The position numbers and the translations under genes were made by a program. A stretch of DNA of 64,000 nucleotides, from positions 86,049 to 150,048 of the forward strand of contig CASDOW010000002.1 of the NCBI GenBank assembly GCA_949282195.1, read 5' to 3'. Within the stretch, counting starts at the first letter, position 1. Each line of letters opens with the position of its first letter. This stretch comes from an uncultured bacterium. Lineage in GTDB: Bacteria; Cyanobacteriota; Vampirovibrionia; Gastranaerophilales; Gastranaerophilaceae. The notes under the pieces were generated by a model, which had not been told where the DNA came from, did not search any database, and saw only the letters and a list, made by a program, of their open reading frames with translations. Below are positions 36,412 to 45,654 of this stretch, piece by piece.

Positions 36412-37308
36412 CTATCTGCTATGAGGATGAGTTGTGTTATACACATCTTTCAATCTTTGAATGGAAACATGTGTATAAATTTGAGTGTTTTTAATGCTTG
36501 AATGACCCAAAAGTTCTTGCACAACTCTTAAATCGGCGCCATTTTCAAGAAGTTTTGTTGCAAAACTATGTCTAAAAATATGGGGAGTAACACGCTTTGT
36601 AAAATGAATATTATCTAGGCAATTCTTAAGAGCTTTTCTGATGCTTTGGTTTTGCAATCTGTAACCATTATAATTAATAAACAAAGGGCTTTGAGGTGTT
36701 TTTTCTTTTTTACAAATTAAATCAGAAACATTTTCTATATAATTAATTAAAGCCTCTTTGGTTTTATTAGGTATTAAAACAATTCTTTCTTTTGCACCCT
36801 TACCAAAAACCCTGATTTCATTTTGTTCAAGATTAAGATTTTCATAATTAAGACCCGATAATTCAGAAATTCGCATGCCTGAAACCCACAACAATTCAAA
36901 AATAATTCTGTTTCTATATCCGGCAGGGGTATCTATTTTTATTCCTCTTAAAATATTATCAACCTCATCCTCATATAAAAAATCAGGTAAAGTTTTGTTT
37001 TGTTTTGGAATCGGAATATTATCCACAGGATTATATTCAATTAATTCCTCTTGATATAAAAACTTATAAAAAGCTCTAATTGAAGCAATTTTTCTCGCTA
37101 TTGTCGTTTTTGTATAATTAATTTGCGAAATAAAATAAAGATATTCACTAAATTTTTTAGGTTCAATTTCTAGCGGATTTTCATTTCCTATCCACAACAA
37201 AAAAGTGTAAACATCAGCACAATAAGCCCTTATAGTGTGAGAAGAAAAATTCTTTTCACTTTTTAAATATATTTTAAAATCCTCTAAATATTCTTTATTT
37301 TCAGACAT
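36412..37308 (-). CDS. XerC/XerD-type tyrosine recombinase
   Basis: The roughly 298-residue protein has the N-terminal core-binding domain and the C-terminal catalytic domain with R in GMRISELSG, K in FGKGAKERIV, the HIFRHSFATKLLENGADLRV box, the LLGHSS histidine and the nucleophile Y in TQIYTHVS. The overall layout is that of XerC/D, which resolves chromosome dimers at dif with FtsK. No integron or phage genes adjoin it. The ATG at 37308 is preferred because the protein then begins MSENKEYL; another ATG lies seven codons upstream. Confidence 0.88.
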   Translation of the reverse strand: MSENKEYLEDFKIYLKSEKNFSSHTIRAYCADVYTFLLWIGNENPLEIEPKKFSEYLYFISQINYTKTTIARKIASIRAFYKFLYQEELIEYNPVDNIPIPKQNKTLPDFLYEDEVDNILRGIKIDTPAGYRNRIIFELLWVSGMRISELSGLNYENLNLEQNEIRVFGKGAKERIVLIPNKTKEALINYIENVSDLICKKEKTPQSPLFINYNGYRLQNQSIRKALKNCLDNIHFTKRVTPHIFRHSFATKLLENGADLRVVQELLGHSSIKNTQIYTHVSIQRLKDVYNTTHPHSR

Positions 37309-37457
37309 AGTTAAAATAATTATACACATTTTATCAAAAAAAATTAAATATTTTTTTGTATGTAAAAATGTAAAGAAAAATTATATTATTATATAAAATA
37401 TTTCCCCTTTGTTATATTATTTTTTTGGATATCCCCAAGATGAGGAATTAGTTTATT

Positions 37458-38105
37458 TTGCAAAACAATTTCGACAGCCTTGATAATTTAGAATTGAGAG
37501 TACAAAAGTCTTCTGTTGTACAACAGAGGGCAGGGCTTGTTGCTGTTTATATGTACAAACAATTCATAGAATTTCATCAAGCAACGCTAAATACTAACGA
37601 TATGTTTACTAAAATTCTGGAAAATTTAGCAGAAGTTTTAGAATATCTTAAACAATCACTTAACATAAGAAATGTGCCCACGCAAAATGTTACATGCACT
37701 ATTGACTCCACCAAAACCCTTGCAATAGTTAACATCTTATGGCACAAAATCAGCTTTACTTGCAGATTTAATATCTCCCCGAAAGCGCTTCCAAGAAAAG
37801 ACGGAAACCCCATGTTTTGCGGAAGAATATTTGCAATAAACGGAGATTTCACAAGACTAATCAAAGAAGAAGATGACTATGAAAAACAAATGGATATTTT
37901 ATTAGCTAATGAAATAGCATCTTTATATGTTCCGGCTGAAAAAAACCAAGGAACTATCATGACAATAAGACACAAAGACAACCAAGAATTATATATAAGC
38001 CAACTTGATGCACCAAGAGAATTTCTTTTAAAAGTAATTGAAATAGTATGTGCAGGCGGAGAATTTCATAAACAAAACACTAAAAAAACAGGCTTTTTGT
38101 TTTAA
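37458..38105 (+). CDS. Conserved-looking protein of unknown function, TTG start
   Basis: The 215-residue protein shows no known domain to me. The N-terminal half is helical (DSLDNLELRVQKSSVVQQRA, LYKQFIEFHQ-like), and the second half has strands and the segment ISPKALPRKDGNPMFCGRIF. The start is a TTG at 37458 with GAGGA eleven bases upstream; an ATG just before leads at once to a stop. It ends in an efficient terminator. The clean codon use and position suggest a real cytoplasmic protein. Confidence 0.65.
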   Translation: MQNNFDSLDNLELRVQKSSVVQQRAGLVAVYMYKQFIEFHQATLNTNDMFTKILENLAEVLEYLKQSLNIRNVPTQNVTCTIDSTKTLAIVNILWHKISFTCRFNISPKALPRKDGNPMFCGRIFAINGDFTRLIKEEDDYEKQMDILLANEIASLYVPAEKNQGTIMTIRHKDNQELYISQLDAPREFLLKVIEIVCAGGEFHKQNTKKTGFLF

Positions 38106-38116
38106 GCCTGTTTTTA
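38085..38116 (+). terminator. Bidirectional terminator
   Basis: An 11-base stem (38085-38095 with 38104-38114) around an eight-base loop is flanked by runs of A and T, so it can work on both strands. It overlaps the stop of the upstream plus-strand gene and lies downstream of the minus-strand small gene. Confidence 0.8.
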
Positions 38117-38126
38117 TATACATCAA

Positions 38127-38147
38127 GGCCAAGGGAGGACCTTGGCC
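38127..38147. other. Second hairpin between convergent genes
   Basis: GGCCAAGG at 38127-38134 pairs with CCTTGGCC at 38140-38147 around GAGGA. It lacks a T-run on the minus side and is GC-rich. It may help stabilise the end of the 53-residue gene's transcript. Confidence 0.5.
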
Positions 38148-38156
38148 ATATTTGTT

Positions 38157-38318
38157 TTACGCTTCAGCTGCACGCGCTAGGACTATTTTTTTCATCAATC
38201 TTTCAAAAAAGCTCATTGTGGGTTTTTCGATAATTCTTGCCAACATTCGGATTTCTTGTTCATATTGTAAGCTTACCGGGTTATATTCACATAAATCCAA
38301 ATCTTTTTCGTAATCCAT
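38157..38318 (-). CDS. Small 53-residue protein
   Basis: The frame encodes MDYEKDLDLCEYNPVSLQYE and continues with EIRMLARIIEKPTMSFFERL, ending KKIVLARAAEA. AAGGA lies eight bases upstream of the ATG, and hairpins follow the stop, so the unit looks like a complete small gene. The sequence is amphipathic and helical; no family is recognised and no membrane segment is present. Confidence 0.6.
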   Translation of the reverse strand: MDYEKDLDLCEYNPVSLQYEQEIRMLARIIEKPTMSFFERLMKKIVLARAAEA

Positions 38319-38436
38319 TTTATCATCCTTATTTAACTAACCTTACATGATATATAACGACATAGAAATTGACATTCTTTAGTAATTTATTTAATTGTTT
38401 ACAATTGTTAATAATTTTTTAATGTAAAATTTATAT

Positions 38437-38913
38437 ATGAAAATAAAAGTAGCAAGTTTAAACGAAACAAAAAAATTAGCTCAGGCTTTTGCCTCTTTAA
38501 TAAATGAAAAAGGCATGTTTATAACTCTAACAGGCGATATTGGAGCAGGTAAAACGCAATTCATCAGATACATCCTTGAATGTCTTAATGTCAAAGACAA
38601 AGTAACAAGCCCGAGCTTTGTCATTTTAAACGAATACAAGAGTTCTCTTTGCCCAATTTATCATTTTGATTTATACAGACTGGAAGAAAAAGGGCTTAAA
38701 TCAATAGTTTCAGAACTAAGAGAATACTCAAAAGAAGGCAATCTAACCTTCATTGAATGGGCAGAATTTGCACACGATGAAATTCCCAACGACGCATTTA
38801 AAATCAATGTTTACTATGATGAAGATGATGTTGATATAAGGTGGTTTGAATTTATTGAAAACAATAATAACAAAAGATTTATAGAAGAATTATCAAAAAA
38901 GGTTACAAAATGA
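38437..38913 (+). CDS. tsaE: tRNA threonylcarbamoyladenosine biosynthesis ATPase TsaE
   Basis: The 158-residue protein has the Walker A motif GDIGAGKT near residue 33, TSPSF (the switch-like segment), the HFDLYR motif and FIEWAEF, all typical of TsaE. With TsaB and TsaD it promotes formation of t6A at position 37 of tRNAs reading ANN codons. The stop overlaps the tsaB start by four bases. TAAAAT lies six bases before the ATG with no Shine-Dalgarno site. Confidence 0.94.
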   Translation: MKIKVASLNETKKLAQAFASLINEKGMFITLTGDIGAGKTQFIRYILECLNVKDKVTSPSFVILNEYKSSLCPIYHFDLYRLEEKGLKSIVSELREYSKEGNLTFIEWAEFAHDEIPNDAFKINVYYDEDDVDIRWFEFIENNNNKRFIEELSKKVTK

Positions 38914-39515
38914 ATATTTTAGCAATTTGTTCGGCACTAAACAATTCTTATCTCGGCTTAAAAACTAAAGACAAAATTCAAAGCAAAATAATCAAAAGCG
39001 ATGAAAATTATCATAGTCTTTATTTAATATCCGAAATTCAAAAAATCTTAAAAGAAAATTCGCTAACATCTAAAAACATCGATATGATATGTGTAAATTG
39101 CGGCCCCGGAAGCTTCACAGGAATTAGAGTAGCGCTGACTATTGCTAAAGTTATGGCAGGAGAGCTTGATGTTCCTTTAATTCCTCTAAATACAGCCGAA
39201 ATCTTGCTTAATACATACAACAAAAAATATCTTATTATGGATGCAAGACGAGATATGTATTTTATCGGCACAAAAGATGATATAAAGCTTGTTTACAAAG
39301 ACAAAATTAATATCAATGATAATGAAGAAATTTTATGCGACAAAAGAAGTCTTGCAATTTTTCCCAATGCAGCCTGCTATGAAAATGAGGAATTAGATAT
39401 TTCTAAAACAATGATTGAAATTGCACAACAAAAATACATAAATTCAAACAATAAAGAAGAATTTAATTATCTTTTGACTAAAGCAAATTATATTCAAACA
39501 CCACCTGTATTTTAA
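38910..39515 (+). CDS. tsaB: tRNA threonylcarbamoyladenosine biosynthesis protein TsaB
   Basis: The 201-residue protein has the TsaB segments NYHSLYLISEIQKIL and CVNCGPGSFTGIRVALTIAK, and the DARRDMYFIG strand. It is the ASKHA-fold partner that bridges TsaD and TsaE in t6A synthesis. It overlaps tsaE by four bases. The protein is short at its C-terminus relative to the E. coli form, as is common. Confidence 0.92.
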   Translation: MNILAICSALNNSYLGLKTKDKIQSKIIKSDENYHSLYLISEIQKILKENSLTSKNIDMICVNCGPGSFTGIRVALTIAKVMAGELDVPLIPLNTAEILLNTYNKKYLIMDARRDMYFIGTKDDIKLVYKDKININDNEEILCDKRSLAIFPNAACYENEELDISKTMIEIAQQKYINSNNKEEFNYLLTKANYIQTPPVF

Positions 39516-39752
39516 TTAATCGCAATCACAATCTTTAACGTCTGAATTTAGCGACCACAATAATGCTGCAAGCCACCCGAAAAATGTCCAACCTAAAAAT
39601 GTTGTCATTATTGTAATTGCAAGAATATTATTGTGTTTTCTGACAAACGCAACTATAACAGGGATAAAATATATAGCCAACGATATAAACAACCAAGTTG
39701 CACAGAACAAAAGAGCCATAAAAGTAAATATATATACGTATGCCATTTCCAT
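39516..39752 (-). CDS. Small membrane protein, superinfection immunity family-like
   Basis: The 78-residue protein has two hydrophobic helices, with SLAIYFIPVIVAFVRKHNN and LGWTFFGWLAALLWSLN, which match the pattern of the T4 Imm-like superinfection immunity family (Y-F-x-P-x-x-x-A-F-x-R, then G-W-T-x-x-G-W). Phage members block entry of DNA from a second phage, but most chromosomal members are of unknown function. A GAGG site precedes the ATG. Its stop abuts the convergent tsaB. Confidence 0.75.
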   Translation of the reverse strand: MEMAYVYIFTFMALLFCATWLFISLAIYFIPVIVAFVRKHNNILAITIMTTFLGWTFFGWLAALLWSLNSDVKDCDCD

Positions 39753-39815
39753 ATTGCTACCTCTAATATTTTGTATGTATTATTATAAGCAGTTTTTTAT
39801 CTTATTTCAACATGC

Positions 39816-40871
39816 CTACATATCTAATTGTCCGACAATACCTTGTAAAAATATCGGCATAGGCATTCCGGGCTTATGTAACACCTTGAAACAAGATAAT
39901 TTATTAGGGTTAAATTCATTTGCCGCATCCACACAAGTTGTTTGATTAGTTATACCCAAAGAACTGTCACTTGGATCTCTAACAGGGCAAATATCAAAAG
40001 CATTTGAACCTTCCGTTGAAATACACTGAGCGCACATATTATCTGTTGTACATTGTGCATACATTCTTTTAGAATATCTTGCGCATTGTTTTTTAGTGAA
40101 AAAACCTTCGCCGCCATAGGCACCGCAATCAGCATCCAAAAGGGATTGAGCGGAAGCAACCATTTCTGCCGGACCTTCTTCATTAGTTGCATTAGGTCTA
40201 TAAACATCGTATGTTATTATGTCTTTGTCTTCCCAGAAATTTTTATTAACAGCGCCTTTTTCCATATTAAATCCTTTATAACAATATGGACTTGCACCGT
40301 CGTCAATTGTCATATCTAAAATTGTTCCGTCTGAACCATACATTTGTTGATTTTCACAATTAATTGTCTGAATTTCGCCGCTAAGGTCGCCTCCTTGATA
40401 TATTCTTATGGGAAACCTATCGGCCCACAGTTTATTCAAACCCTTCTCGCCGTCAATATCTACGACAATATTTTTAAATTTATATTCGCAACCCGCGCAA
40501 ACAGGCTGCCTCCAAGGATTTGTCAGACCTTGAATAGTTATTTTATTTGGCAGAGTTATATTGACTTTTTTAGCATTCAAGGTATCGTCTGCTTCAAATT
40601 CGCAATCATATTCCACTGTAGTTAAAGTATCTGCCAATTGCATGCAATACCAGTCATATCCTGTTGCATCATAAGAAGGATTAATAATATCCCCTTTATT
40701 TGTCATAATCGCAGAATTTGCAGCAGAAAGATTTTTCAAAAATGCATAAATAAAAATTTTATTTTTTTGCACACTCGGATTATATACACTAATTCCAATA
40801 ACGGAAATTACAATAATAAACATTAAGGCTATTACTAATTCAGCCAGAGTCCAGCCTGATTTTTTCTTCAT
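39816..40871 (-). CDS. Type IV pilin-like/pseudopilin protein, Cys-rich
   Basis: The 351-residue protein has a type III prepilin signal, MKKKSGWTLAELVIALMFII, with processing expected after G6. It is followed by a hydrophobic helix and then a large extracellular region rich in cysteine pairs. A segment RFPIRIYQGGDLSGEIQTIN and LLDADCGAYGGEGFF are shared with the next gene upstream. It is longer than ordinary pilins and lacks a pilus-assembly neighbourhood, so it may be a surface pseudopilin or minor pilin. Confidence 0.75.
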   Translation of the reverse strand: MKKKSGWTLAELVIALMFIIVISVIGISVYNPSVQKNKIFIYAFLKNLSAANSAIMTNKGDIINPSYDATGYDWYCMQLADTLTTVEYDCEFEADDTLNAKKVNITLPNKITIQGLTNPWRQPVCAGCEYKFKNIVVDIDGEKGLNKLWADRFPIRIYQGGDLSGEIQTINCENQQMYGSDGTILDMTIDDGASPYCYKGFNMEKGAVNKNFWEDKDIITYDVYRPNATNEEGPAEMVASAQSLLDADCGAYGGEGFFTKKQCARYSKRMYAQCTTDNMCAQCISTEGSNAFDICPVRDPSDSSLGITNQTTCVDAANEFNPNKLSCFKVLHKPGMPMPIFLQGIVGQLDM

Positions 40872-40943
40872 TTTTAAACCCTCTATAAGATATAACGAGT
40901 TTAACCAATTAATAAAAAATAATCATCATTTATATAGGCTATA

Positions 40944-41768
40944 TCATTTTTTAGAAGGCTCAATCCCGCAAGGTTCATCATTATAGCAAGTTTTTAGCCA
41001 ATAATATCTGCCGTCGCAGTATCCGTCCCAAGCAAGCATTTCACCGCCATAGGCACTGCAATCAGCTCTTAAAAAAGAAACTCCTCGGCTTAAATATCTG
41101 GTTTTCCCTTCATCAGCGCCAACTTGATATACGTCATAGCGAAAAGGAGTATCGAATGCCAAAAAATTAACTCCGCTGCCGCCTATACAAAGGGGAGAAC
41201 TTGTCAAACCATAAGCCTTTTCATCGTCTTTTGAGCAATTTATGGGAGTAATCATGCCGCCTAAGTAGCCGTCTGAATATATCCTTAGAGGAAATCTATC
41301 AATTCCTATTGTATTTGAGCTTTTTCTTCTTGTATCAACATCAATGAAAAAATCTTTAACATACGTGCCATCAAGTTTATAGGGCGGTTTTTCAAGTCCG
41401 TAAATTTCAATTTTTTTCTTTTTTATAACAAAATTTTTCTTATATGAAACTTTATCATCTGTACAATCGTAAATCACTTGAGAAGAAGCTTGGGCTAATT
41501 TTTCACACAATACATCGGAAGCAAAATTTTGTTCATAATCAAAAACTTTTTTATTTTCATTATAAATTTTAGTTATTTCATCTTGAAAAAAATTAAGCAA
41601 ATACATTGCCTTATTGTTGATATTTCTTTGTGTGGGATTACAAAATTTAAAAAATAAAAACAACATTAAAGCAATAAATCCGCCTACAAGCGCAAATTTT
41701 ATAAAAACAACAGTCTGTTGAGTTATATCTTTATCAAGCCCATTTTTTCGATTAGAGTACTTAGACAT
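40944..41768 (-). CDS. Paralogue of the pilin-like protein without the prepilin motif
   Basis: The 274-residue protein has a hydrophobic helix at about 25-42 but no G-x-x-x-x-E processing motif before it. Its outer region matches that of the neighbouring pilin-like protein: IGIDRFPLRIYSDGYLGGMI, TPINCS and LRADCSAYGGEMLAW are collinear with it, including the cysteines. It begins inside the end of the DUF3326 gene, a 46-base overlap. It may have diverged after tandem duplication and serve as a stem or partner subunit. Confidence 0.7.
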   Translation of the reverse strand: MSKYSNRKNGLDKDITQQTVVFIKFALVGGFIALMLFLFFKFCNPTQRNINNKAMYLLNFFQDEITKIYNENKKVFDYEQNFASDVLCEKLAQASSQVIYDCTDDKVSYKKNFVIKKKKIEIYGLEKPPYKLDGTYVKDFFIDVDTRRKSSNTIGIDRFPLRIYSDGYLGGMITPINCSKDDEKAYGLTSSPLCIGGSGVNFLAFDTPFRYDVYQVGADEGKTRYLSRGVSFLRADCSAYGGEMLAWDGYCDGRYYWLKTCYNDEPCGIEPSKK

Positions 41769-42712
41769 TCTTCGTAACTTTCAAATTCCATATACGGTGT
41801 AATGTTTAATTTATCTTTAGTAACATCTAAAGTAGTCTTATTCTTAACGGTAATTATTTTAACATTATTTTTAACACATGATAATACTGCACTTGACCCA
41901 AGAGCACCATAAGGAACAATCAAATATTGAACATCTTTATAGTTTACACCATTATTAAAATCAGCCACCAAAGGAGCAATAGAAAGCCCTTGCATGACAC
42001 AAGGAAGATATGTTGAACTGATTAATTCAGATGAAACCTTTGGATTTTCAATTTTTTCCGATATATCAATATCCAAAAAAGCAGGTGCATGGGCAGAAGG
42101 TATTAAGAAATTTTTTGTAATTAAATGTGATATAACAGCCTCAATTCCGCCAATAGGGTCAATTCCCTGCGCATTTGAATAATTTTCATCTTCGGAATCT
42201 TCGCTAAAATAGCAAACAATTGCAACAGCTTCAGCACCTTTTTTAATTAGTTTTTCCGCGCAAATTATAAGCTCATCAGGATTTTTTATGCTTCCGTATG
42301 AAATATTGTTTTCAATCTCAAGTTCAACTCCTATCGGTTTTTTAGTGTATTCAATTGCTATTGTATCAATTCCTTGAACCATTTTTAGCGCAGATAAGGT
42401 ATTAAGATGAACATTTAAAACATTTTTTGGAATTGCACAATCGAATATTATCCCGATTTTATTTGTTTCATAAGGCTTTTTAGGAACTATTGCAATTTTG
42501 CCTTCAAAAAAACTGTCAAACAAATGTCCCTCTAAATAACTCATATCATAATTAATGGCACTAAATATACCGCCATTAACCGCATTAGGGTTTATAATAA
42601 GATGAAAATATTTTGCAAACTCCCTTGCCAAATATCCAAAATCGCCGGCATATCCACCTATATCAGCACCAATTCCCGTTGGAACAGATATCGCAATTAT
42701 TGGTTTATTCAT
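41723..42712 (-). CDS. DUF3326 family protein
   Basis: The 329-residue protein begins MNKPIIAISVPTGIGADIGG and continues YAGDFGYLAREFAKYFHLII, NPNAVNGGIFSAINYDMSYL and EGHLFDSFF, the N-terminus of DUF3326 proteins known mainly from cyanobacteria and some other phyla. A SAHAPAFLDIDI segment and a nearby VPYGALGSSAVL are also typical. No function is known. It follows holB by two bases, so it is in the holA-holB transcript. Confidence 0.85.
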   Translation of the reverse strand: MNKPIIAISVPTGIGADIGGYAGDFGYLAREFAKYFHLIINPNAVNGGIFSAINYDMSYLEGHLFDSFFEGKIAIVPKKPYETNKIGIIFDCAIPKNVLNVHLNTLSALKMVQGIDTIAIEYTKKPIGVELEIENNISYGSIKNPDELIICAEKLIKKGAEAVAIVCYFSEDSEDENYSNAQGIDPIGGIEAVISHLITKNFLIPSAHAPAFLDIDISEKIENPKVSSELISSTYLPCVMQGLSIAPLVADFNNGVNYKDVQYLIVPYGALGSSAVLSCVKNNVKIITVKNKTTLDVTKDKLNITPYMEFESYEECLSTLIEKMGLIKI

Positions 42713-42714
42713 GA

Positions 42715-43659
42715 TTAATATCCCCTTGCAATTTTTAAAAACATAGTATCAAATATAATTTTTTCTTGCATATTTGCTCTTTTATATTTGATTGCTTCAT
42801 TTACAATTTTTATATCATTATTAATCTTTAAAACTAAAGTTGAATTTGAAATATTTTGTTTCAATAAATCCGCTAGATATTCAAGAATTTCATTCAATAC
42901 CTTTTCTGTTTCAAAATTATTATCCTTTATATATTTTTGAAAACTGTCTGATAAATCAAAACAATTTTGGTAATTAATATTAGGATAAGCTGATATCATA
43001 TTTAAAATATTAGAATAACTTACATAATTTTTCTCGCCGCTCAATTTAAAAACCTGACATCTTGACACAATAGTCGCAAGAATATCTTCTCTTGATTTTG
43101 TCAAAAAAACAAAAGTTGTTCTTTTCGGCGGTTCTTCGATTGACTTTAATAAAGCATTTAAAGTTGCAGGGTTAAAAGTTTGATAATTCAATGGTTCAAT
43201 TGAATAATTAATATCCTTGCTATATGAAAGCATTTTAAAACCGCTCAGCTCATTTTCATCATATATTTTTTCTCTTGAAGAAAAGAAAATAAAAAACCTG
43301 TGATAATCAGACGACAAGCTAAGACTTTTTTCTATTTCTGCCGCTTGTTTAACTGAAATTACGGATTTTGTTTCGTCGTTTTCGCCTTTAAAATGAATTT
43401 GAGAAACATTATTAACACAAGGATGACTATGCGATTTTATCCAACGACAATTAATGCAATCGCAATTAATATCTCCTTCTTTTTGACAATTTAAAATTCT
43501 TGCAAGCTCAAGCGCAAAAAGATACTGGTTTTCAGTGTCTGCTCCCTCAAAAATTAACGCCTGCGGAAAATCTCTTTTATTTTCTTTAACCAAAGAAAGC
43601 AAATTTGAAAAATAATTAAAAGCAAACGGAAATTTATTACTAAAATAACTATAAAGCAC
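42715..43659 (-). CDS. holB: DNA polymerase III delta' subunit
   Basis: The protein of about 314 residues has the clamp-loader AAA+ layout with a zinc-binding cluster (CQKEGDINCDCINCRW) and the late motifs ALLKSIEEPPKRTTFVFL and IVSRCQVFKLSG, with SRC as in delta'. No Walker A lysine is evident, as expected for delta'. The GTG at 43659 directly follows the holA stop and is five bases from a GGGAG site, so it is chosen over an ATG within holA. It loads the sliding clamp during replication. Confidence 0.82.
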   Translation of the reverse strand: MLYSYFSNKFPFAFNYFSNLLSLVKENKRDFPQALIFEGADTENQYLFALELARILNCQKEGDINCDCINCRWIKSHSHPCVNNVSQIHFKGENDETKSVISVKQAAEIEKSLSLSSDYHRFFIFFSSREKIYDENELSGFKMLSYSKDINYSIEPLNYQTFNPATLNALLKSIEEPPKRTTFVFLTKSREDILATIVSRCQVFKLSGEKNYVSYSNILNMISAYPNINYQNCFDLSDSFQKYIKDNNFETEKVLNEILEYLADLLKQNISNSTLVLKINNDIKIVNEAIKYKRANMQEKIIFDTMFLKIARGY

Positions 43660-43660
43660 C

Positions 43661-44641
43661 TTAATCTCCCACAAAAGCCATTTCATATGCACATAAAGGA
43701 TCTTTTAATGTACCTGTTTTTAATTTATATTCAGCATCAGATAAATTTATTTTCAATCTGATTAATTCATCAAGAGAAACTTTGGATAATTTTTGAATAT
43801 TTTTTTTCACAATAAATTCACTTTGATTTAATTTAACAGCTAAATCAAAAGTTGACATCATTTTTGAATATATTTTTATTTTCAAAAGATTAGCAAAAAC
43901 AGTCTGAATAAAAGCCAAGGATACAAGGTAATGCTCTTTTTGAGTTATATCAAAAATTAAACTCAAAGCATCCGTATATTTTTTTTCCAATATTAAATCA
44001 ACAAGATTAAATATATCGCAATTGACAGATACTACATTTTTTATCATTTCAGACGTAATTATATTATCGGGGTATGCATATAATTTTAGCTTTTCAAGCT
44101 GGACAGAAATATCCCTCAAGGATGTCCCAACCGTTTGAACCAATAATGATGCCTCGTCTTGATTAATTTTTAATTCTAATTCTGAAGCCATTTTTTTAAC
44201 TATCGGAATTAATTTATATTCTTCATAAGATTTGTAAGAAGGAAATTCCTGAGGTTTTGTCAATTTGAGAATTTCTTTATATAATTTTTTTCTTGAATCA
44301 GGTTTCTTTTTATCTCCTCTTGGAGTAGGACAAACTAAAACAAAATGAACTCTATCTGATATATTATTCAAAGCACTGATGAGCTCTTGATTTTGTTTAT
44401 CGTCGAGTTTTTCTTTTGATTTAGATTCAAGAAAATATTTTTGACATTTAATCACTACAACAATATCGCCAAACATCATGGCATTTGTTCTTAGAAGCTC
44501 TGAAAACAAAGAAAAAGAAGGATTGTCAACAAGCCTGTAATTAAGCTCATTGACATCTCCTTTTAAAACTTCATCTTTTATTTTGTTTACGGCTTTTTCG
44601 ATTAAATAATCTTCATCGCCCCACAAAAAATCTATTGGCAT
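43661..44641 (-). CDS. holA: DNA polymerase III delta subunit
   Basis: The 326-residue protein begins MPIDFLWGDEDYLIEKAVNK and follows the HolA order: an N-terminal ATPase-like domain without Walker motifs, a LNYRLVDN and MMFGDIVVVIKCQKYF region that contacts the clamp, and a helical C-terminal collar with HYLVSLAFIQTVFANLLKIK. It is the clamp-opening subunit. It lies five bases after the ROK gene and ends at holB. Confidence 0.85.
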   Translation of the reverse strand: MPIDFLWGDEDYLIEKAVNKIKDEVLKGDVNELNYRLVDNPSFSLFSELLRTNAMMFGDIVVVIKCQKYFLESKSKEKLDDKQNQELISALNNISDRVHFVLVCPTPRGDKKKPDSRKKLYKEILKLTKPQEFPSYKSYEEYKLIPIVKKMASELELKINQDEASLLVQTVGTSLRDISVQLEKLKLYAYPDNIITSEMIKNVVSVNCDIFNLVDLILEKKYTDALSLIFDITQKEHYLVSLAFIQTVFANLLKIKIYSKMMSTFDLAVKLNQSEFIVKKNIQKLSKVSLDELIRLKINLSDAEYKLKTGTLKDPLCAYEMAFVGD

Positions 44642-44646
44642 ATTTT

Positions 44647-45600
44647 CTAGCTGTTAATTAATAAACTTGCACCAATTACCCCTGCTGCGTTTGCAAGTTG
44701 CGCCGGAACGACTTGTAAAGAAGCAGCCTGAATTGGCATTGCTCTATCTTGGATAGTTTTTCTGATTGGCTCTAATAAAATTTCACCTGCATCAGCTACA
44801 CCGCCGCCTATTATTATCTTTTCAGGATTTAAAAGATTAACAACAGAGGCTAATCCGATGCCGATAATTTTTCCAATTTGCTTGAATATTTGAATAGAAA
44901 CAGTATCACCTTGAAGTGCAGCTTGCGCAACAATATAAGGAGTAATTATTCCGTCTGTCGCCATTTCTTTATATTTTGCAGATTTACCGCCGCTAATATA
45001 TTCTTTTGCCATAGTAACTATTGCAGGCCCTGAAGCAAAGGCTTCAAAACAGCCATAATCACCACAACCACACAAAGGTCCGCCATTCATTTCCATTTTA
45101 ATGTGCCCGATTTCACCGGCAGCATTTGCTGCACCTCTAACTAATTTACCGTTTAAAATTATTCCTGAACCAATTCCTGTTCCTACTGTAATGCAAATTA
45201 AATTTTCGCAACCTTTACCCGCTCCAAAGTTTAATTCACCCAAAGCGGCACAGCGAACATCGTTGTCCAATCTTGTCGGAATAGAAAATTCATCTTCAAT
45301 CATTTTTGCAAGAGGAATATTAACCCAACCGGGGATATTAGGAAGATTTTTAACAATACCTTCTTTATAATCAATTTGCCCCGGCAAACCAAACCCGATA
45401 GCTTCAATTGTTTTATTGGTTTGGTTTGATTCTTGCATTATATCTTTAATTGCTTGTTTTATATTATTAACACCTGCTTCATAGCCCATTTCGGCTCTTG
45501 TTGGAACAGTGTTTGAATATGCAATTTTGCCGTCTAAATCAACAAGGGCAATTTTAACATTTGTACCGCCTACATCAACCCCTATTCTATACTTTTTCAT
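44647..45600 (-). CDS. ROK-family sugar kinase, probable glucokinase
   Basis: The 317-residue enzyme begins MKKYRIGVDVGGTNVKIALV with the phosphate-binding loop, has LDNDVRCAALGELNFGAGKG, and the ROK zinc site ECGCGDYGCFE-like CGCGDYGCFEAFASG followed by the IVNLLNPEKIIIGGG segment. ROK kinases phosphorylate glucose or related hexoses; glucokinase is the most frequent activity for this length. The ATG at 45600 is preferred because AGGAGG lies just upstream. An upstream ATG 15 codons earlier has no such site. Confidence 0.88.
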   Translation of the reverse strand: MKKYRIGVDVGGTNVKIALVDLDGKIAYSNTVPTRAEMGYEAGVNNIKQAIKDIMQESNQTNKTIEAIGFGLPGQIDYKEGIVKNLPNIPGWVNIPLAKMIEDEFSIPTRLDNDVRCAALGELNFGAGKGCENLICITVGTGIGSGIILNGKLVRGAANAAGEIGHIKMEMNGGPLCGCGDYGCFEAFASGPAIVTMAKEYISGGKSAKYKEMATDGIITPYIVAQAALQGDTVSIQIFKQIGKIIGIGLASVVNLLNPEKIIIGGGVADAGEILLEPIRKTIQDRAMPIQAASLQVVPAQLANAAGVIGASLLINS

Positions 45601-45654
45601 TTTTCCTCCTATAAAATCAATATAAAAAAATTTTACCACAGACAAAAAGAATGG

